A stretch of DNA of 64,000 nt, taken from the NCBI GenBank assembly GCA_937941715.1, contig CALDGX010000205.1, forward strand, positions 1 through 64,000. Direction: 5' to 3'. Below are positions 41,653-50,531 of this stretch, in pieces. Positions within the stretch are counted from its first letter, which is position 1, and every line of letters starts with the position of its first letter. The notes under the pieces were generated by a model. The model worked only from the letters and a program-made list of their open reading frames with translations. It had not been told where the DNA came from and made no database searches. The position numbers were made by a program, and so were the translations under genes. This DNA is from an uncultured Chloracidobacterium sp. GTDB lineage: Bacteria > Acidobacteriota > Blastocatellia > Pyrinomonadales > Pyrinomonadaceae.

Positions 41653-43185
41653 TTAAGCCATTTGCGACATCGATTCCATATCCGGTTTCCAACGCAATAC
41701 CGGCTTTCGGGCGGCAGATGCCTCGTCGAGGCGGCCGATACGCGTTGAATGAGGAGCATTAATGACGAGCTCCGGATCTTCCTGTGCTTCGCGGTCAATG
41801 TCGATCATCGCATCGCAGAAGGCATCGAGATCGGCGCGGCCGACCGATTCCGTAGGCTCGATGAGCATTGCTCCTTCGACGACAAGCGGAAAATAGACCG
41901 TCATCGGGTGAAACCCGTAATCGATCAGCCGTTTCGCGATGTCGAGCGTGACAACGCCGCGTTTTGATTGATTCTTATGGGAGAAGATCGCCTCGTGCAT
42001 ACAATCCGACTCGAACGGCTTGTCAAACGTGCCCTCAAGCCGCTTTGAAACGTATCGGGCATTGAGCACGGCAACCTCTGTAGCTTCTTTGAGTCCGTCG
42101 TTACCGTGAGTGTAAATATATGACAGTGCCCGGATCATCATTCCAAAATTGCCATAAAACGCCTTGACCCGTCCGATGCTCGTTGGGATGTTGTACTCCA
42201 GCCGATAGGTTGAGTGTCCGTCGTCCGCCTTATCCGCCACGATCCGCGGTACCGGCAGGAAAGGGGCTAGTTCCGCTGTGCAGCAGCACGGGCCGCATCC
42301 GGGGCCACCGCCGCCGTGCGGAGTCGAAAAGGTCTTATGCAGATTGAGGTGAATGACGTCCACGCCCATATCACCGGGTCGTGCGATGCCGACCAGTGCA
42401 TTCATATTGGCACCGTCCATGTAGACGAGCCCCCCGGCGGCATGTATAACCTCACAGATCTCCTTGATGTTCTTTTCAAAGATACCGACCGTATTTGGAT
42501 TGGTCAGCATCAGGCCCGCGACGCCACCCTCGTCACACAACTGCCGTAGGTGGTCCATGTCAGTAAAGCCTTCCGGCGTTGAATGAATAGTTTTTACCGT
42601 AAATCCGGCCAATGCCGCCGACGCTGGGTTAGTACCGTGGGCCGAATCGGGAATAAGCATCACCCGGCGGTCTTTTGACGCCTCTCCGTCCCGCTTGTCA
42701 AGAAAGGCACGAATGAGCATAACGCCGGTCATTTCGCCCTGGGCACCCGCGGCGGGCTGCAGCGAAACTCCTGGAAGGCCGGTGATCTCGGCAAGATCTT
42801 CCTGCAATCGGTACATCAATTCGAGAGCCCCTTGGGATTCGGCCTCCGGTGCCAGCGGATGAAGCCCGGCGAATCCGCCTATGCGGGCGGTTTTTTCATT
42901 GAGCCGGGAATTATATTTCATGGTGCACGACCCGAGCGGGTACATGCCGAGGTCGATCGAGTAGTTCCAGGTAGAGATGCGGGTAAAATGTCTGATCACG
43001 TCTACCTCAGATACCTCGGGTACCCCGTCGAGGCCGTCACTGCGGAGAAGCTCCGCGGGCAGGGCGTCCGTTGTTTCAGGCACGTCCAGTTTCGGCAAAT
43101 GGTAACCGACGCGTCCTGTCTGCGAACGCTCAAAGATCAAACCTTCATTTTGGGTAGGGTGCTGAGTTACTTTTTTGATCGACAT
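41653..43185 (-). CDS. gcvPB: GcvPB, glycine dehydrogenase (decarboxylating) subunit 2
   Basis: 510 aa C-terminal half of the P-protein, the PLP-dependent decarboxylase of the glycine cleavage system. Seen: MYPLGSCTMKYNSRLNE, QPAAGAQGEMTGVM, PDSAHGTNPASAALAG and the PLP Lys284 in VIHLNLHKTFSTPHG. It works as a heterotetramer with GcvPA, encoded 5 kb upstream. Start ATG 43185; a longer frame (to 43239) overlaps the neighbouring membrane-protein gene, 37 bases upstream. The two P-subunits are separated here by four genes. The oxygenase gene follows on the same strand. Confidence 0.96.
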   Translation of the reverse strand: MSIKKVTQHPTQNEGLIFERSQTGRVGYHLPKLDVPETTDALPAELLRSDGLDGVPEVSEVDVIRHFTRISTWNYSIDLGMYPLGSCTMKYNSRLNEKTARIGGFAGLHPLAPEAESQGALELMYRLQEDLAEITGLPGVSLQPAAGAQGEMTGVMLIRAFLDKRDGEASKDRRVMLIPDSAHGTNPASAALAGFTVKTIHSTPEGFTDMDHLRQLCDEGGVAGLMLTNPNTVGIFEKNIKEICEVIHAAGGLVYMDGANMNALVGIARPGDMGVDVIHLNLHKTFSTPHGGGGPGCGPCCCTAELAPFLPVPRIVADKADDGHSTYRLEYNIPTSIGRVKAFYGNFGMMIRALSYIYTHGNDGLKEATEVAVLNARYVSKRLEGTFDKPFESDCMHEAIFSHKNQSKRGVVTLDIAKRLIDYGFHPMTVYFPLVVEGAMLIEPTESVGRADLDAFCDAMIDIDREAQEDPELVINAPHSTRIGRLDEASAARKPVLRWKPDMESMSQMA

Positions 43186-43222
43186 AAACTTGATTGAACG
43201 GGCGAACCGTTTTTGTATAATT

Positions 43223-44566
43223 TCACGAAATCGCCTCAACGGTCACATCGGCATGAAGGCCGGTCAACTCTTTGTAGGGCTCAAACGTCGTGACTCCATT
43301 ATAAACCCAAATCAGTGACAAAGTAATGAGCAGAACATATAAAATCCGCGAGGTCCATTTCATTCCACGAACCGCGAATACGCTCAACTCCAAGGCAATA
43401 AGACACAAGACGACCGGAACAAGCGTGTAAGTGATGCGCTCGCTGTAATAGCCCATAAACCAAAAGAACACAAAATAAAGCGCAAACACGGCCACGATCA
43501 GATTTCGCGCCAATGAGTAGTTTGCGGGCAGTTGGCCAGACCCTGATCGCCGCCATCCGGCGAGCCTTATCAATTTGAGTAGGAACAGGCCGATGATGAA
43601 CGTCAGAACGGTTCGATAGATCGAGACCCAATAGATCGAGCTAAACATCAGGAACTGCTCCCAAAAGTCGCCGAACGAAACACTTAGTTTGTCCTTGACC
43701 CAGACGAACTGTCGATACACCTCGATCTCGTGATTGTACACACGTCCGTTCTTCGAGATCAGGATCGCACTCCATGTTATCACCGGTGTCACAAACAGAA
43801 TGATCACAGGGACGAAGGCGGCGAGAGTCCTTCGAATTGTATAGGATCGGGACCGAAATAGCTGAACAGCGAGGGCCAGCAATACCATTGGGAAAAGCAC
43901 CAGAAAGTTTCCGTACGTGATCAGCGAAAGGCCGCCGCATAATGCGGCGAGATAGACCTTTCGGAGATCGAGTTTCGAAGACAAAGCTACGCGCAGAGCC
44001 AAATATACGCAGAGCAAAGGCACAAAGATCGCGAGCATCTGCTGGTGGGCTGACCAAAATGAAGTTTTGATGATTATGTTTGACGCCAGAAAGACAGATA
44101 GTGTGAACTTGATGAACTGCGGGAGCGTGCCGCCGCTAACGATATCGGCTATCTCGTCAAAGATCAGCACGGCAAAAAGCAGGAAGAGGAAATTCAGCGT
44201 CATGAATCCCCAATAGATCGGCTTGCCGAGCAATTCGTCCTGATCGGACAGCGCCTTCAGAGGCATCAATTGGGTCGCCGGAGACAGCAGATGTCCGAAT
44301 GTGAACGCCAGTATCACATAGACCGGCCGGGATTGCCTGATCGAATTCGGTTCGAACAACTTTTCCGGGTTCTCCGCGGTCGCGGCATAGTCGTACGAGT
44401 CGCAGTTAAGCGGAAAACCGGCGTGCTCGCCGAGCGAGACATACTTTCCGCAATAGTCGTCGGGCGGTCGGTTCGAAAATAAAAAAAGAGAACAGAGAAG
44501 TCCGATTAGGAAGACGTAAGCACCTGTTTTGAGAAAATACCGCGGCTCAGGTAAAAACTTTTGCAT
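43223..44566 (-). CDS. Multi-pass membrane protein, GT-C glycosyltransferase-like
   Basis: 447 aa with about ten TM helices. Near the N-terminus, after the first TM helix, is the loop FSNRPPDDYCGKYVSL containing paired Asp residues, the place where GT-C enzymes keep their catalytic acidic motif, and QSRPVYVIL resembles the Arg/Pro-Tyr loop of these families. No named family is certain. It lies 29 bases downstream of a GT-A-type dolichol-phosphate-sugar synthase-like gene, a classic pairing in which the GT2 makes a lipid-linked sugar and the GT-C uses it. Likely inner membrane, acting on envelope glycan. Confidence 0.6.
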   Translation of the reverse strand: MQKFLPEPRYFLKTGAYVFLIGLLCSLFLFSNRPPDDYCGKYVSLGEHAGFPLNCDSYDYAATAENPEKLFEPNSIRQSRPVYVILAFTFGHLLSPATQLMPLKALSDQDELLGKPIYWGFMTLNFLFLLFAVLIFDEIADIVSGGTLPQFIKFTLSVFLASNIIIKTSFWSAHQQMLAIFVPLLCVYLALRVALSSKLDLRKVYLAALCGGLSLITYGNFLVLFPMVLLALAVQLFRSRSYTIRRTLAAFVPVIILFVTPVITWSAILISKNGRVYNHEIEVYRQFVWVKDKLSVSFGDFWEQFLMFSSIYWVSIYRTVLTFIIGLFLLKLIRLAGWRRSGSGQLPANYSLARNLIVAVFALYFVFFWFMGYYSERITYTLVPVVLCLIALELSVFAVRGMKWTSRILYVLLITLSLIWVYNGVTTFEPYKELTGLHADVTVEAIS

Positions 44567-44595
44567 TGACTAGCAGATCTTCCTTTTACCTATGA

Positions 44596-45408
44596 CTAAC
44601 CCTCAAGTGCCTTGTCGGGCAATCCTCTCGATGAGGATAAGAGGGCCTCGCGGGGAACACTGCGGTATGAGCGATTCAGGCTGCAGAAAAGATTGAATTT
44701 CAGAATGTACCAAAGGGCGGCAATGCCGTCGCTGACGCCGATCTTTTTGCCTTCGTCGTAGGTTCGGCCGTAATAGCTGATCGGTACCTCATAGACGATG
44801 CAGTCGAGTTTAACGATCTTGGCCGTGACCTCGATCTCAAAGCCGAATCCACTCGAGGTTATGATCATATTTCTGATGATCTCGCCGCGAAAGGCCTTGT
44901 AGCCGGTCTCGACGTCGGTCATATTCAGATTGGTCAGGCAATTTGAGAGGAACGTCAGTCCTTTATTTGCAACGTAATGGTAAAAGTAGAGTATCCGGGT
45001 TGTTTTTTTGACCAGGAACCGCGAACCGTAGACCACATCGGCGAGTCCGAGCATTATCGGCTGGATGACGTCCGGGATCTCGGATGGGTCATATTCGAGG
45101 TCAGCGTCCTGAACGATAACGATATCGCCGCTGGTCTGGGCAAATCCGACCTTTAGGGCCGCAGTCTTGCCGGCGTTCTTCGGCTGTCGAAAATATCGTA
45201 TTCGCGGGTCCTCGGCAGCCAACCTTTCGACTATCTCGCGTGTCGAGTCGGTCGAGCAATCATCAACGACGATAAGCTCAAGCAGTTCGGGTATCCGCCT
45301 GACGCGGCCGATGATCTTCTCGATCGTCTGCTCCTCGTTAAAGGCCGGCATTACGACTGACAATATCGGCTGGCCGGCGATCATTGAGCGATCAGATGTT
45401 TCCAACAA
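44596..45408 (-). CDS. Family 2 glycosyltransferase (dolichol-phosphate mannose synthase-like)
   Basis: 270 aa. Seen: SVVMPAFNEEQTIEK, VVDDCSTDSTREIVE, NAGKTAALKVGFAQTSGD, VQDADLEYDP (metal DxD) and a C-terminal region VETGYKAFRGEI and GFGFEIEVTAKI typical of GtrB/DPM-like enzymes, which transfer sugars to undecaprenyl phosphate. No membrane helices at the C-terminus, so probably peripheral. Start is TTG at 45408: AAGGAGT lies seven bases upstream and overlaps the stop TAA of the aminotransferase; the ATG at 45384 has no such signal. Coupled with the GT-C-like gene downstream. Confidence 0.85.
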   Translation of the reverse strand: MLETSDRSMIAGQPILSVVMPAFNEEQTIEKIIGRVRRIPELLELIVVDDCSTDSTREIVERLAAEDPRIRYFRQPKNAGKTAALKVGFAQTSGDIVIVQDADLEYDPSEIPDVIQPIMLGLADVVYGSRFLVKKTTRILYFYHYVANKGLTFLSNCLTNLNMTDVETGYKAFRGEIIRNMIITSSGFGFEIEVTAKIVKLDCIVYEVPISYYGRTYDEGKKIGVSDGIAALWYILKFNLFCSLNRSYRSVPREALLSSSRGLPDKALEG

Positions 45409-45420
45409 AACTAGTACTCC

Positions 45421-46740
45421 TTAAGCCTTGGGCAGTCCTTTCTTCGCGATGTCAGCGACGATCTCGCAGAAACGGTCAAGTTCCCACAGTGTCGTATAAA
45501 CATTAGGCGTGATGCGAATGCCAGTAAATTCTTCGTGGACGATCGGCGTCGTAAATATCTTGTGTTTGGACATCAGATACGACCCTATCGCGACCGGGTC
45601 AATACCTTCGATCTTAAAATTTGCGATCGCGCAGGACTGTTTCGGGTCAAACGAAGTGTTAAATCCGACCTTTGGAATGTCCTTCAGCCTGTTCATCCAA
45701 TATCGCGAAAGGTAACGAAGCCGTTCCTCTTTTCGTTTGCCGCCGATGGCGTTATGAAAGAGTATCGCCTCGCCGATCGCCAATCTCATCGCGGCCGAAT
45801 GTGTGCCGATCTCTTCGAATTTGCGTATGTCGTTGCGATTTTTGTCCTCGCTCGCCATCAACGCCCAAACTTTTGGTATTTTGTCCTTCTTAACGTAAAG
45901 GAGCCCTGTTCCCTTGGGGGCATATATCCACTTGTGGAGGGAGGTGCCGTAATAATCACAGCCAAGGTCAGACTGTTTGAAATCAAACTGCGCAAAGGCG
46001 TGAGCACCGTCCACGATCGTCTCGATGCCCTTGGATCGGGCCATTTCGCAGATCTTTTTCACCGGTAATATTTGTCCGGTGAGGTTTATTTGGTGCGAAA
46101 CCAAAATAAGTTTTGTACGAGGTGTCACCGCCCTTTCAAAAGCCGCCGCGATATCATCGACATTTGCCGGCGCAAGCGGGATCTTGATCAGGTTTAGCTT
46201 TAACCCCTCGCGCATTTCACGCTGACGCAATGTTGTCAGCATTCGCGGATAGTCCTGAGTCGTCGTTAAGATCTCGTCGCCGGACTTAAAGTCGAGACCC
46301 ATCATCAGGATCTCAAGCGACTCGGACGCGTTACGAGTAATGGCGATCTCCTCAGCCGAACATCCAAAAACCTCCGCAAGCCCGGTTCTGACGGTTTCCG
46401 ATTGCGGCTCAAGGACCTGCCACATTGTGTATGCGGTCGCGTCCTCCTGCTGCCACGTGTAGCGGATAAACGCTTCGGTGACCATTCGCGGACTTGGGCT
46501 TACACCGCCGTTATTGAGATTAACGATGCCCCGCGTGACCGAGAACGCCTGTTGGATGGTCGCCCAATAATCTTCATCGAGTGCGGCTTCCATCGGCGAA
46601 AGGTTCGATATCGACCTGCCGGCCGCAACCACGTTGTCAAACAGCCCGGCGATCGTGGCCGATGAAAGTGCCGCAAGACCGAGCCCCTTACCTACGTTAG
46701 ATAGAAAACTCCTTCGGTTGATGTCGTTCGCGAGTGTCAT
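45421..46740 (-). CDS. Class V aminotransferase-fold PLP enzyme with Tat signal
   Basis: 439 aa. Twin-arginine signal DINRRSFLSNVGKG followed by hydrophobic GLAALSSATIAGLF (residues 7-34). The rest is a fold-type I class V enzyme like isopenicillin-N epimerase or cysteine desulfurase relatives: NASESLEILMMGLDF, DGAHAFAQFDF (PLP Asp244, His247) and the PLP Lys270 in YGTSLHKWIYAPKG. An exported PLP enzyme is unusual. Strong ribosome-binding site GAGGAGG before ATG 46740. Next upstream is a 35-aa membrane peptide and gcvPA; downstream is the GT2 gene with overlapping signals. Confidence 0.85.
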   Translation of the reverse strand: MTLANDINRRSFLSNVGKGLGLAALSSATIAGLFDNVVAAGRSISNLSPMEAALDEDYWATIQQAFSVTRGIVNLNNGGVSPSPRMVTEAFIRYTWQQEDATAYTMWQVLEPQSETVRTGLAEVFGCSAEEIAITRNASESLEILMMGLDFKSGDEILTTTQDYPRMLTTLRQREMREGLKLNLIKIPLAPANVDDIAAAFERAVTPRTKLILVSHQINLTGQILPVKKICEMARSKGIETIVDGAHAFAQFDFKQSDLGCDYYGTSLHKWIYAPKGTGLLYVKKDKIPKVWALMASEDKNRNDIRKFEEIGTHSAAMRLAIGEAILFHNAIGGKRKEERLRYLSRYWMNRLKDIPKVGFNTSFDPKQSCAIANFKIEGIDPVAIGSYLMSKHKIFTTPIVHEEFTGIRITPNVYTTLWELDRFCEIVADIAKKGLPKA

Positions 46741-46753
46741 CAAGACCTCCTCC

Positions 46754-46861
46754 TCAATCTTCTGTTTTCCGATTTCGCAGCAAAAGAGCAACTCCGATCA
46801 CGGCCATGATAATAAACACCGGCACAATGCAAAGCAGTATTTCAGTCGGTCCCAGGATCAC
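46754..46861 (-). CDS. 35-residue single-pass membrane peptide, TatA-N-terminus-like
   Basis: GTG at 46861, four bases after the gcvPA stop; stop TGA at 46754 sits just before the Shine-Dalgarno of the aminotransferase. The peptide has a short N-terminus (MILGPTEI), one hydrophobic helix and a basic C-terminus (RNRKTED), consistent with N-out/C-in membrane insertion. The beginning LGPTEILL recalls the start of TatA proteins, but the amphipathic helix of TatA is missing. It is too short to be sure; it may be a structural peptide of the operon, or not translated. Confidence 0.45.
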   Translation of the reverse strand: MILGPTEILLCIVPVFIIMAVIGVALLLRNRKTED

Positions 46862-46864
46862 GTT

Positions 46865-48193
46865 TTATTCAAACGCCGCCACGAGATCGTCGATCTGCTT
46901 GCGGGAATTCGTCTCGGTGACACACACGAGAATGTCATTGTCGTGCCCGGAGTAATATTTCGAAAGAGCGATGCCGCCGATGATACCTTTTTCGCGAACG
47001 GACTCAAGCACATCGGTCGCGGCACGCGGGCAGCGGACCACGAATTCGTTGAATGTCGGGGCAGAAAATGGGATCGAATAGCCGTCACGCGCCGAGATAC
47101 GCGATTTGGCGTAAGCCGCTTTCTGCGCATTCTGCATCGCGACCTCCTGCAGGCCTTTCTTGCCCATGGTTTCCATATAGATGGTCGCAGCGAGAGCGAT
47201 AAGTCCTTGATTGGTGCAGATATTCGACGTGGCCTTTTCGCGGCGAATGTGCTGTTCACGCGTTGACAAGGTCAAAACGAAACCGCGGTTGCCGTTCTTG
47301 TCGTAGGCGACACCACAGAGGCGGCCAGGCATCTGTCTGACGTATTTTTCCTGGGTTGCGAACAAACCAAGGTGCGGCCCGCCGAAGCTCATCGGGACGC
47401 CCCATGACTGTCCGTCGCCGACGACGATGTCGGCGCCGCATGCCCCCGGCGTTTTTAGCAGCCCGAACGAGATCGCCTCGGTAACGACGACAACGAAAAG
47501 TGCCCCGACGGCGTGTGCGGCGGCGGCGAGTGTCTCGAGGTCTTCGATACAGCCGAAAAAATTTGGCGATTGGACGACAAGTGCGGCAGTTTTGTTATCG
47601 AGTGCCGATGTGTCGATGATACGGCCTGTCGCTGTGTCAAAATCGATCTCGACTATCTCAGTGTCGCCGTGCTGGGCGTAGGTGGTCGCAACTTCACGAT
47701 ATTCTTTGTGGACACTTTTGGCGACAACTATCTTATCGCGCCGCGTCACACGTTGTGCCATCAGGTAGGCCTCGGCCATGGCCGTTGAGCCGTCATACAT
47801 TGACGCGTTCGACACCTCCATTCCGGTAAGCTGGCAAACGAGGGTTTGAAATTCAAAAATGTACTGCAGCGTCCCCTGTGATATCTCCGGCTGATACGGG
47901 GTATACGATGTAAAGAACTCGGACCGCTGGATCAGGTGGTCGACGACGGTCGGTGAATAGTGCGAATAAACGCCGCCGCCCAAAAATGAGGGTTTTGACG
48001 TTCCGGTATTCTTGGCCGCCATTGCTTCCATTGCCGCGATCACTTCTGATTCTGCCAAAGGATCCGTCACATTCAAGGCTCGGTCGAGTTTTACGTCATC
48101 GGGGATCGAGCGAAATAGCTCTTTAGCGTCGGAAAGGCCGACCGTCGCCAGCATTTCTTCGCGTTCTTCGGGTGAATTCGGTATATATCTCAT
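46865..48193 (-). CDS. gcvPA: GcvPA, glycine dehydrogenase (decarboxylating) subunit 1
   Basis: 442 aa N-terminal half of the P-protein. Seen: MRYIPNSPEEREEMLATVGL, GAGVYSHYSPTVVD-like GGGVYSHYSPTVVDHL, SQGTLQYIFEFQTLVCQLTG, GQSWGVPMSFGGPHLG and CTNQGLIALAATIYM. It lacks the PLP lysine, which sits in GcvPB. Start ATG 48193; the frame from 48220 begins with a non-family leader. It follows a T8 terminator, so it opens a new transcription unit with the small peptide, aminotransferase and glycosyltransferase genes. Confidence 0.96.
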   Translation of the reverse strand: MRYIPNSPEEREEMLATVGLSDAKELFRSIPDDVKLDRALNVTDPLAESEVIAAMEAMAAKNTGTSKPSFLGGGVYSHYSPTVVDHLIQRSEFFTSYTPYQPEISQGTLQYIFEFQTLVCQLTGMEVSNASMYDGSTAMAEAYLMAQRVTRRDKIVVAKSVHKEYREVATTYAQHGDTEIVEIDFDTATGRIIDTSALDNKTAALVVQSPNFFGCIEDLETLAAAAHAVGALFVVVVTEAISFGLLKTPGACGADIVVGDGQSWGVPMSFGGPHLGLFATQEKYVRQMPGRLCGVAYDKNGNRGFVLTLSTREQHIRREKATSNICTNQGLIALAATIYMETMGKKGLQEVAMQNAQKAAYAKSRISARDGYSIPFSAPTFNEFVVRCPRAATDVLESVREKGIIGGIALSKYYSGHDNDILVCVTETNSRKQIDDLVAAFE

Positions 48194-48267
48194 TGCTTTT
48201 AAGTCGGGGGCAAATCCCATATTAACAGAAGTGTCCGTGCTTACGGTAATCCGCTCCGCTACGGCGC

Positions 48268-48300
48268 AAAAAAAAGGCGAGGCCGTTTAAGCCATCGCCT
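48268..48300 (-). terminator. Intrinsic terminator after secreted protein gene
   Basis: Nine-base-pair stem with one bulge (aggcga.. with ..tcgcct) followed on the minus strand by eight T (complement of 48268-48275). It ends the gene at 48329 and precedes gcvPA. Confidence 0.85.
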
Positions 48301-48328
48301 GGAAATGGTTGATCCGCTGACGCCGCGG

Positions 48329-48856
48329 CTATCTACGCGGCAGTTTAAAGTTGCCTGAGAACGTATAAGTTTCGGTCGTTCCGTCGTCCCTGACGTTGTC
48401 GCACACAGCCGTGAACTTTCCCTCAACCATTCCGCCCTTTAGCGGCACGGCGGTGATCTCGTAACTGCCTGATCGTGCCATGAACATCGGCACGTCATTG
48501 AATGCGGTGGTGCGAACGCTGAAAGACGCTCCGTCGCCCTCGTCGCCGAATTGGTATGTGCCCTTTTCGGCCCGCGGGATAAAGCCCTGGAATGAAAAGC
48601 TCTGTTCATCCTTACTGTTGCTCGCTCCGAAAAAGAACATCAACCTGCCGTTAGCCGCTCCTTCATTCACCGCATTGCCATCCGCCGATTGGAACTGCAG
48701 TCCGCTCACATCGACCTTTTGTCCGTTGTGTTCGATCGTCATTGCAAAGAGAGCTCCCGAACCGGTCGCGGCCTTTGCCGGTCCGGTCTTCTGACCAAAT
48801 GCCGCGAAAACGGCGAGTAAAGTGATCGCTGTCACGGCGACAATTCTACTTTTCAT
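48329..48856 (-). CDS. Secreted beta-rich protein of unknown function
   Basis: 175 aa. Signal peptide ending AAFGQ near residue 21. The mature part is a beta-rich domain with SGLQFQSADGN, ANGRLMFFFGAS and a last strand TYTFSGNFKLPRR. Content of Gly, Phe, Asn and Ser suggests an outer-membrane or periplasmic beta-sandwich, resembling Acidobacterial lipid-binding-like proteins. Cysteine in TAVCDN only. It starts 30 bases after the stop of the gene at 48887 and ends in a strong terminator, so the two probably form an operon. No family assigned. Confidence 0.7.
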   Translation of the reverse strand: MKSRIVAVTAITLLAVFAAFGQKTGPAKAATGSGALFAMTIEHNGQKVDVSGLQFQSADGNAVNEGAANGRLMFFFGASNSKDEQSFSFQGFIPRAEKGTYQFGDEGDGASFSVRTTAFNDVPMFMARSGSYEITAVPLKGGMVEGKFTAVCDNVRDDGTTETYTFSGNFKLPRR

Positions 48857-48886
48857 ACAGACCTATCTCCAGTTGAGTTTTGTGTC

Positions 48887-49969
48887 CTAATTTGTGGAAC
48901 GCCTGACCTTGAATTTTACGTGGATCCGCCCGCGGACAATGTTGCCGGCGGCATCGGCCGAATAAACCGCCGAATTCATAATGCCTTTCGAAAAATCAGG
49001 CGTGAGGCTTTTGACGATGACTTCGCCGCCGCAAATTGCTTTGAAGGATTCCGTGTGAAGTTCACCGCAACCCGCTCCATTGTTCATCGAGCGCAGAAAA
49101 AGGTTGATACCCGTCTGATCGTCGGAGTCGAGCGGGTGGCGGCCGAGATTCCAGCCCTTGAATGAGAAACTCAGTTCCTCGCCGATCGGGGCTATCGTGC
49201 CCGGTTTAGGCGCTGCCGCAAAAGGCTTCAGCCCGCTTATAGTGTAAACTGACAGGTCCTGTTTCGCGTCGTAAAATGAGCGCACATTTGAGCTTAGGGC
49301 CTGGAGGTCAATATCGGCCCGTTCATTCTCCATCATCTTCTTGGCAGCTTCGAGTTTTTCAAGCGTACCGGGCGGAAGATTTTTCATCACTCGCGGGTCA
49401 ACGCCGGCGACGGCCGGGATCTTGACGGCATCGGTGACGACGGTCGTGTACCGGGCATTTTTAAGGCCAATTCCCGGAATGTTGATGATGACGAGGTTGT
49501 CTGAGTCAGCGATCTGGATCGTTTGAAACAAGATCACCTTCGGCAATGAGGGGATCAGCGGCACCAATTCGACCGATACGATACACTTTTTCCCGGCCGG
49601 TAATGTCTTGGGAGCCGTAAAATTCTGTGTGGCCTCATCGATCCCGACCAAAAGACCGCCGCCTTCAACCACCTTCCAGTTTGCGAATTTGTAATAGAGG
49701 TTTCCCGGCCCGAGAATGCGTTCAAACGGAACCGAGTCTTTCTTTACCCTGCCATCCTCGCCTTTCGGGTAGATCAGCATCCGGATACGAAGCGGCGTGG
49801 ATTCGCTGACATCGAGCAGGCCCTTTTCGGCCTCAAGGGTTAGGTTCTGACCCTTTTCCGCGATTGTCTGGTCGCGTTCTAATTCGGTCGCAGCGTCATT
49901 TTGGGCAAGTGCCAATGCCGGGATCGCCAGTGCGATCATTATCGTCAAGAGGATCTTCATATTTTTCAT
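48887..49969 (-). CDS. Secreted protein of unknown function
   Basis: 360 aa from ATG 49969 (49978 and 49960 also possible). Signal peptide (MKNMKILLTIMIALAIPALALAQ). Beta-rich domains follow: LRIRMLIYPKGEDGRV, YYKFANWKVVEGGGLLVG, IADSDNLVIINIPGI, and Cys pair CGELHTESFKAICGG near the end. No catalytic motif. It may be a surface or periplasmic binding protein. Placed between gcvH (with its terminator) and the other secreted protein; their location inside the gcv region is not explained. Confidence 0.7.
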   Translation of the reverse strand: MKNMKILLTIMIALAIPALALAQNDAATELERDQTIAEKGQNLTLEAEKGLLDVSESTPLRIRMLIYPKGEDGRVKKDSVPFERILGPGNLYYKFANWKVVEGGGLLVGIDEATQNFTAPKTLPAGKKCIVSVELVPLIPSLPKVILFQTIQIADSDNLVIINIPGIGLKNARYTTVVTDAVKIPAVAGVDPRVMKNLPPGTLEKLEAAKKMMENERADIDLQALSSNVRSFYDAKQDLSVYTISGLKPFAAAPKPGTIAPIGEELSFSFKGWNLGRHPLDSDDQTGINLFLRSMNNGAGCGELHTESFKAICGGEVIVKSLTPDFSKGIMNSAVYSADAAGNIVRGRIHVKFKVRRSTN

Positions 49970-50040
49970 CCGGTACATTTCTGTACCACGCCTAGACGAA
50001 AGCAAGTCCGAGTTTTTGCGAAAAGTCAGATCTTCGGACG

Positions 50041-50073
50041 AAAAAAAATGAGCGCACCCTAAGGAGCGCTCAT
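50041..50073 (-). terminator. Intrinsic terminator after gcvH
   Basis: Eight-base-pair stem atgagcgc / gcgctcat with a 10-base loop, followed on the minus strand by eight T (complement of 50041-50048), 29 bases past the gcvH stop. Confidence 0.85.
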
Positions 50074-50101
50074 CACTGTATTGTCCGTATTGTTAAGCAG
50101 C

Positions 50102-50491
50102 CTAGCTTGACGCTTCCAGATACTCTTCATATTCGGCAGCGTTGAGCATCGCGTCGGCCTCGCCGGGGTTGTCCATCTTGACCTTGACCATCCAACCCGC
50201 GTTATACGGATCATTGTTCACGGCCTCGGGGGCGTCGTTCAAGCCTTCGTTGACCTCGACGACCTCGCCGGCAACCGGGGTAAATATCTCCGAAACAGCC
50301 TTGACGGACTCGACCGAACCAAACGACTCATGAGTGCCGAACTTATCGCCGACACGCGGCATATCAACATACACCACGTCACCGAGGCTATGTTGTGCGT
50401 AATCGGTGATGCCGATGGTCGCAACGTCGCCGTTGACACTCACGTACTCGTGGTCCTTGCTGTAACGTAAATTCTCAGGAATGTTAGACAT
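50102..50491 (-). CDS. gcvH: GcvH, glycine cleavage system H protein
   Basis: 129 aa lipoyl carrier shuttling the aminomethyl group between P, T and L proteins. Seen: LRYSKDHEYV, GDVATIGITDYAQHSLGDVVY, the lipoyl Lys64 in GSVESVKAVSE and the ending NPGEADAMLNAAEYEEYL. All conserved. It follows gcvT by 40 bases and is closed by a T8 terminator, so gcvT-gcvH is one unit. No lpd/lipA gene in view. Confidence 0.97.
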   Translation of the reverse strand: MSNIPENLRYSKDHEYVSVNGDVATIGITDYAQHSLGDVVYVDMPRVGDKFGTHESFGSVESVKAVSEIFTPVAGEVVEVNEGLNDAPEAVNNDPYNAGWMVKVKMDNPGEADAMLNAAEYEEYLEASS

Positions 50492-50531
50492 AGATTATGG
50501 AACTGACCTCTTTAATATTGAAAAACTCAAA

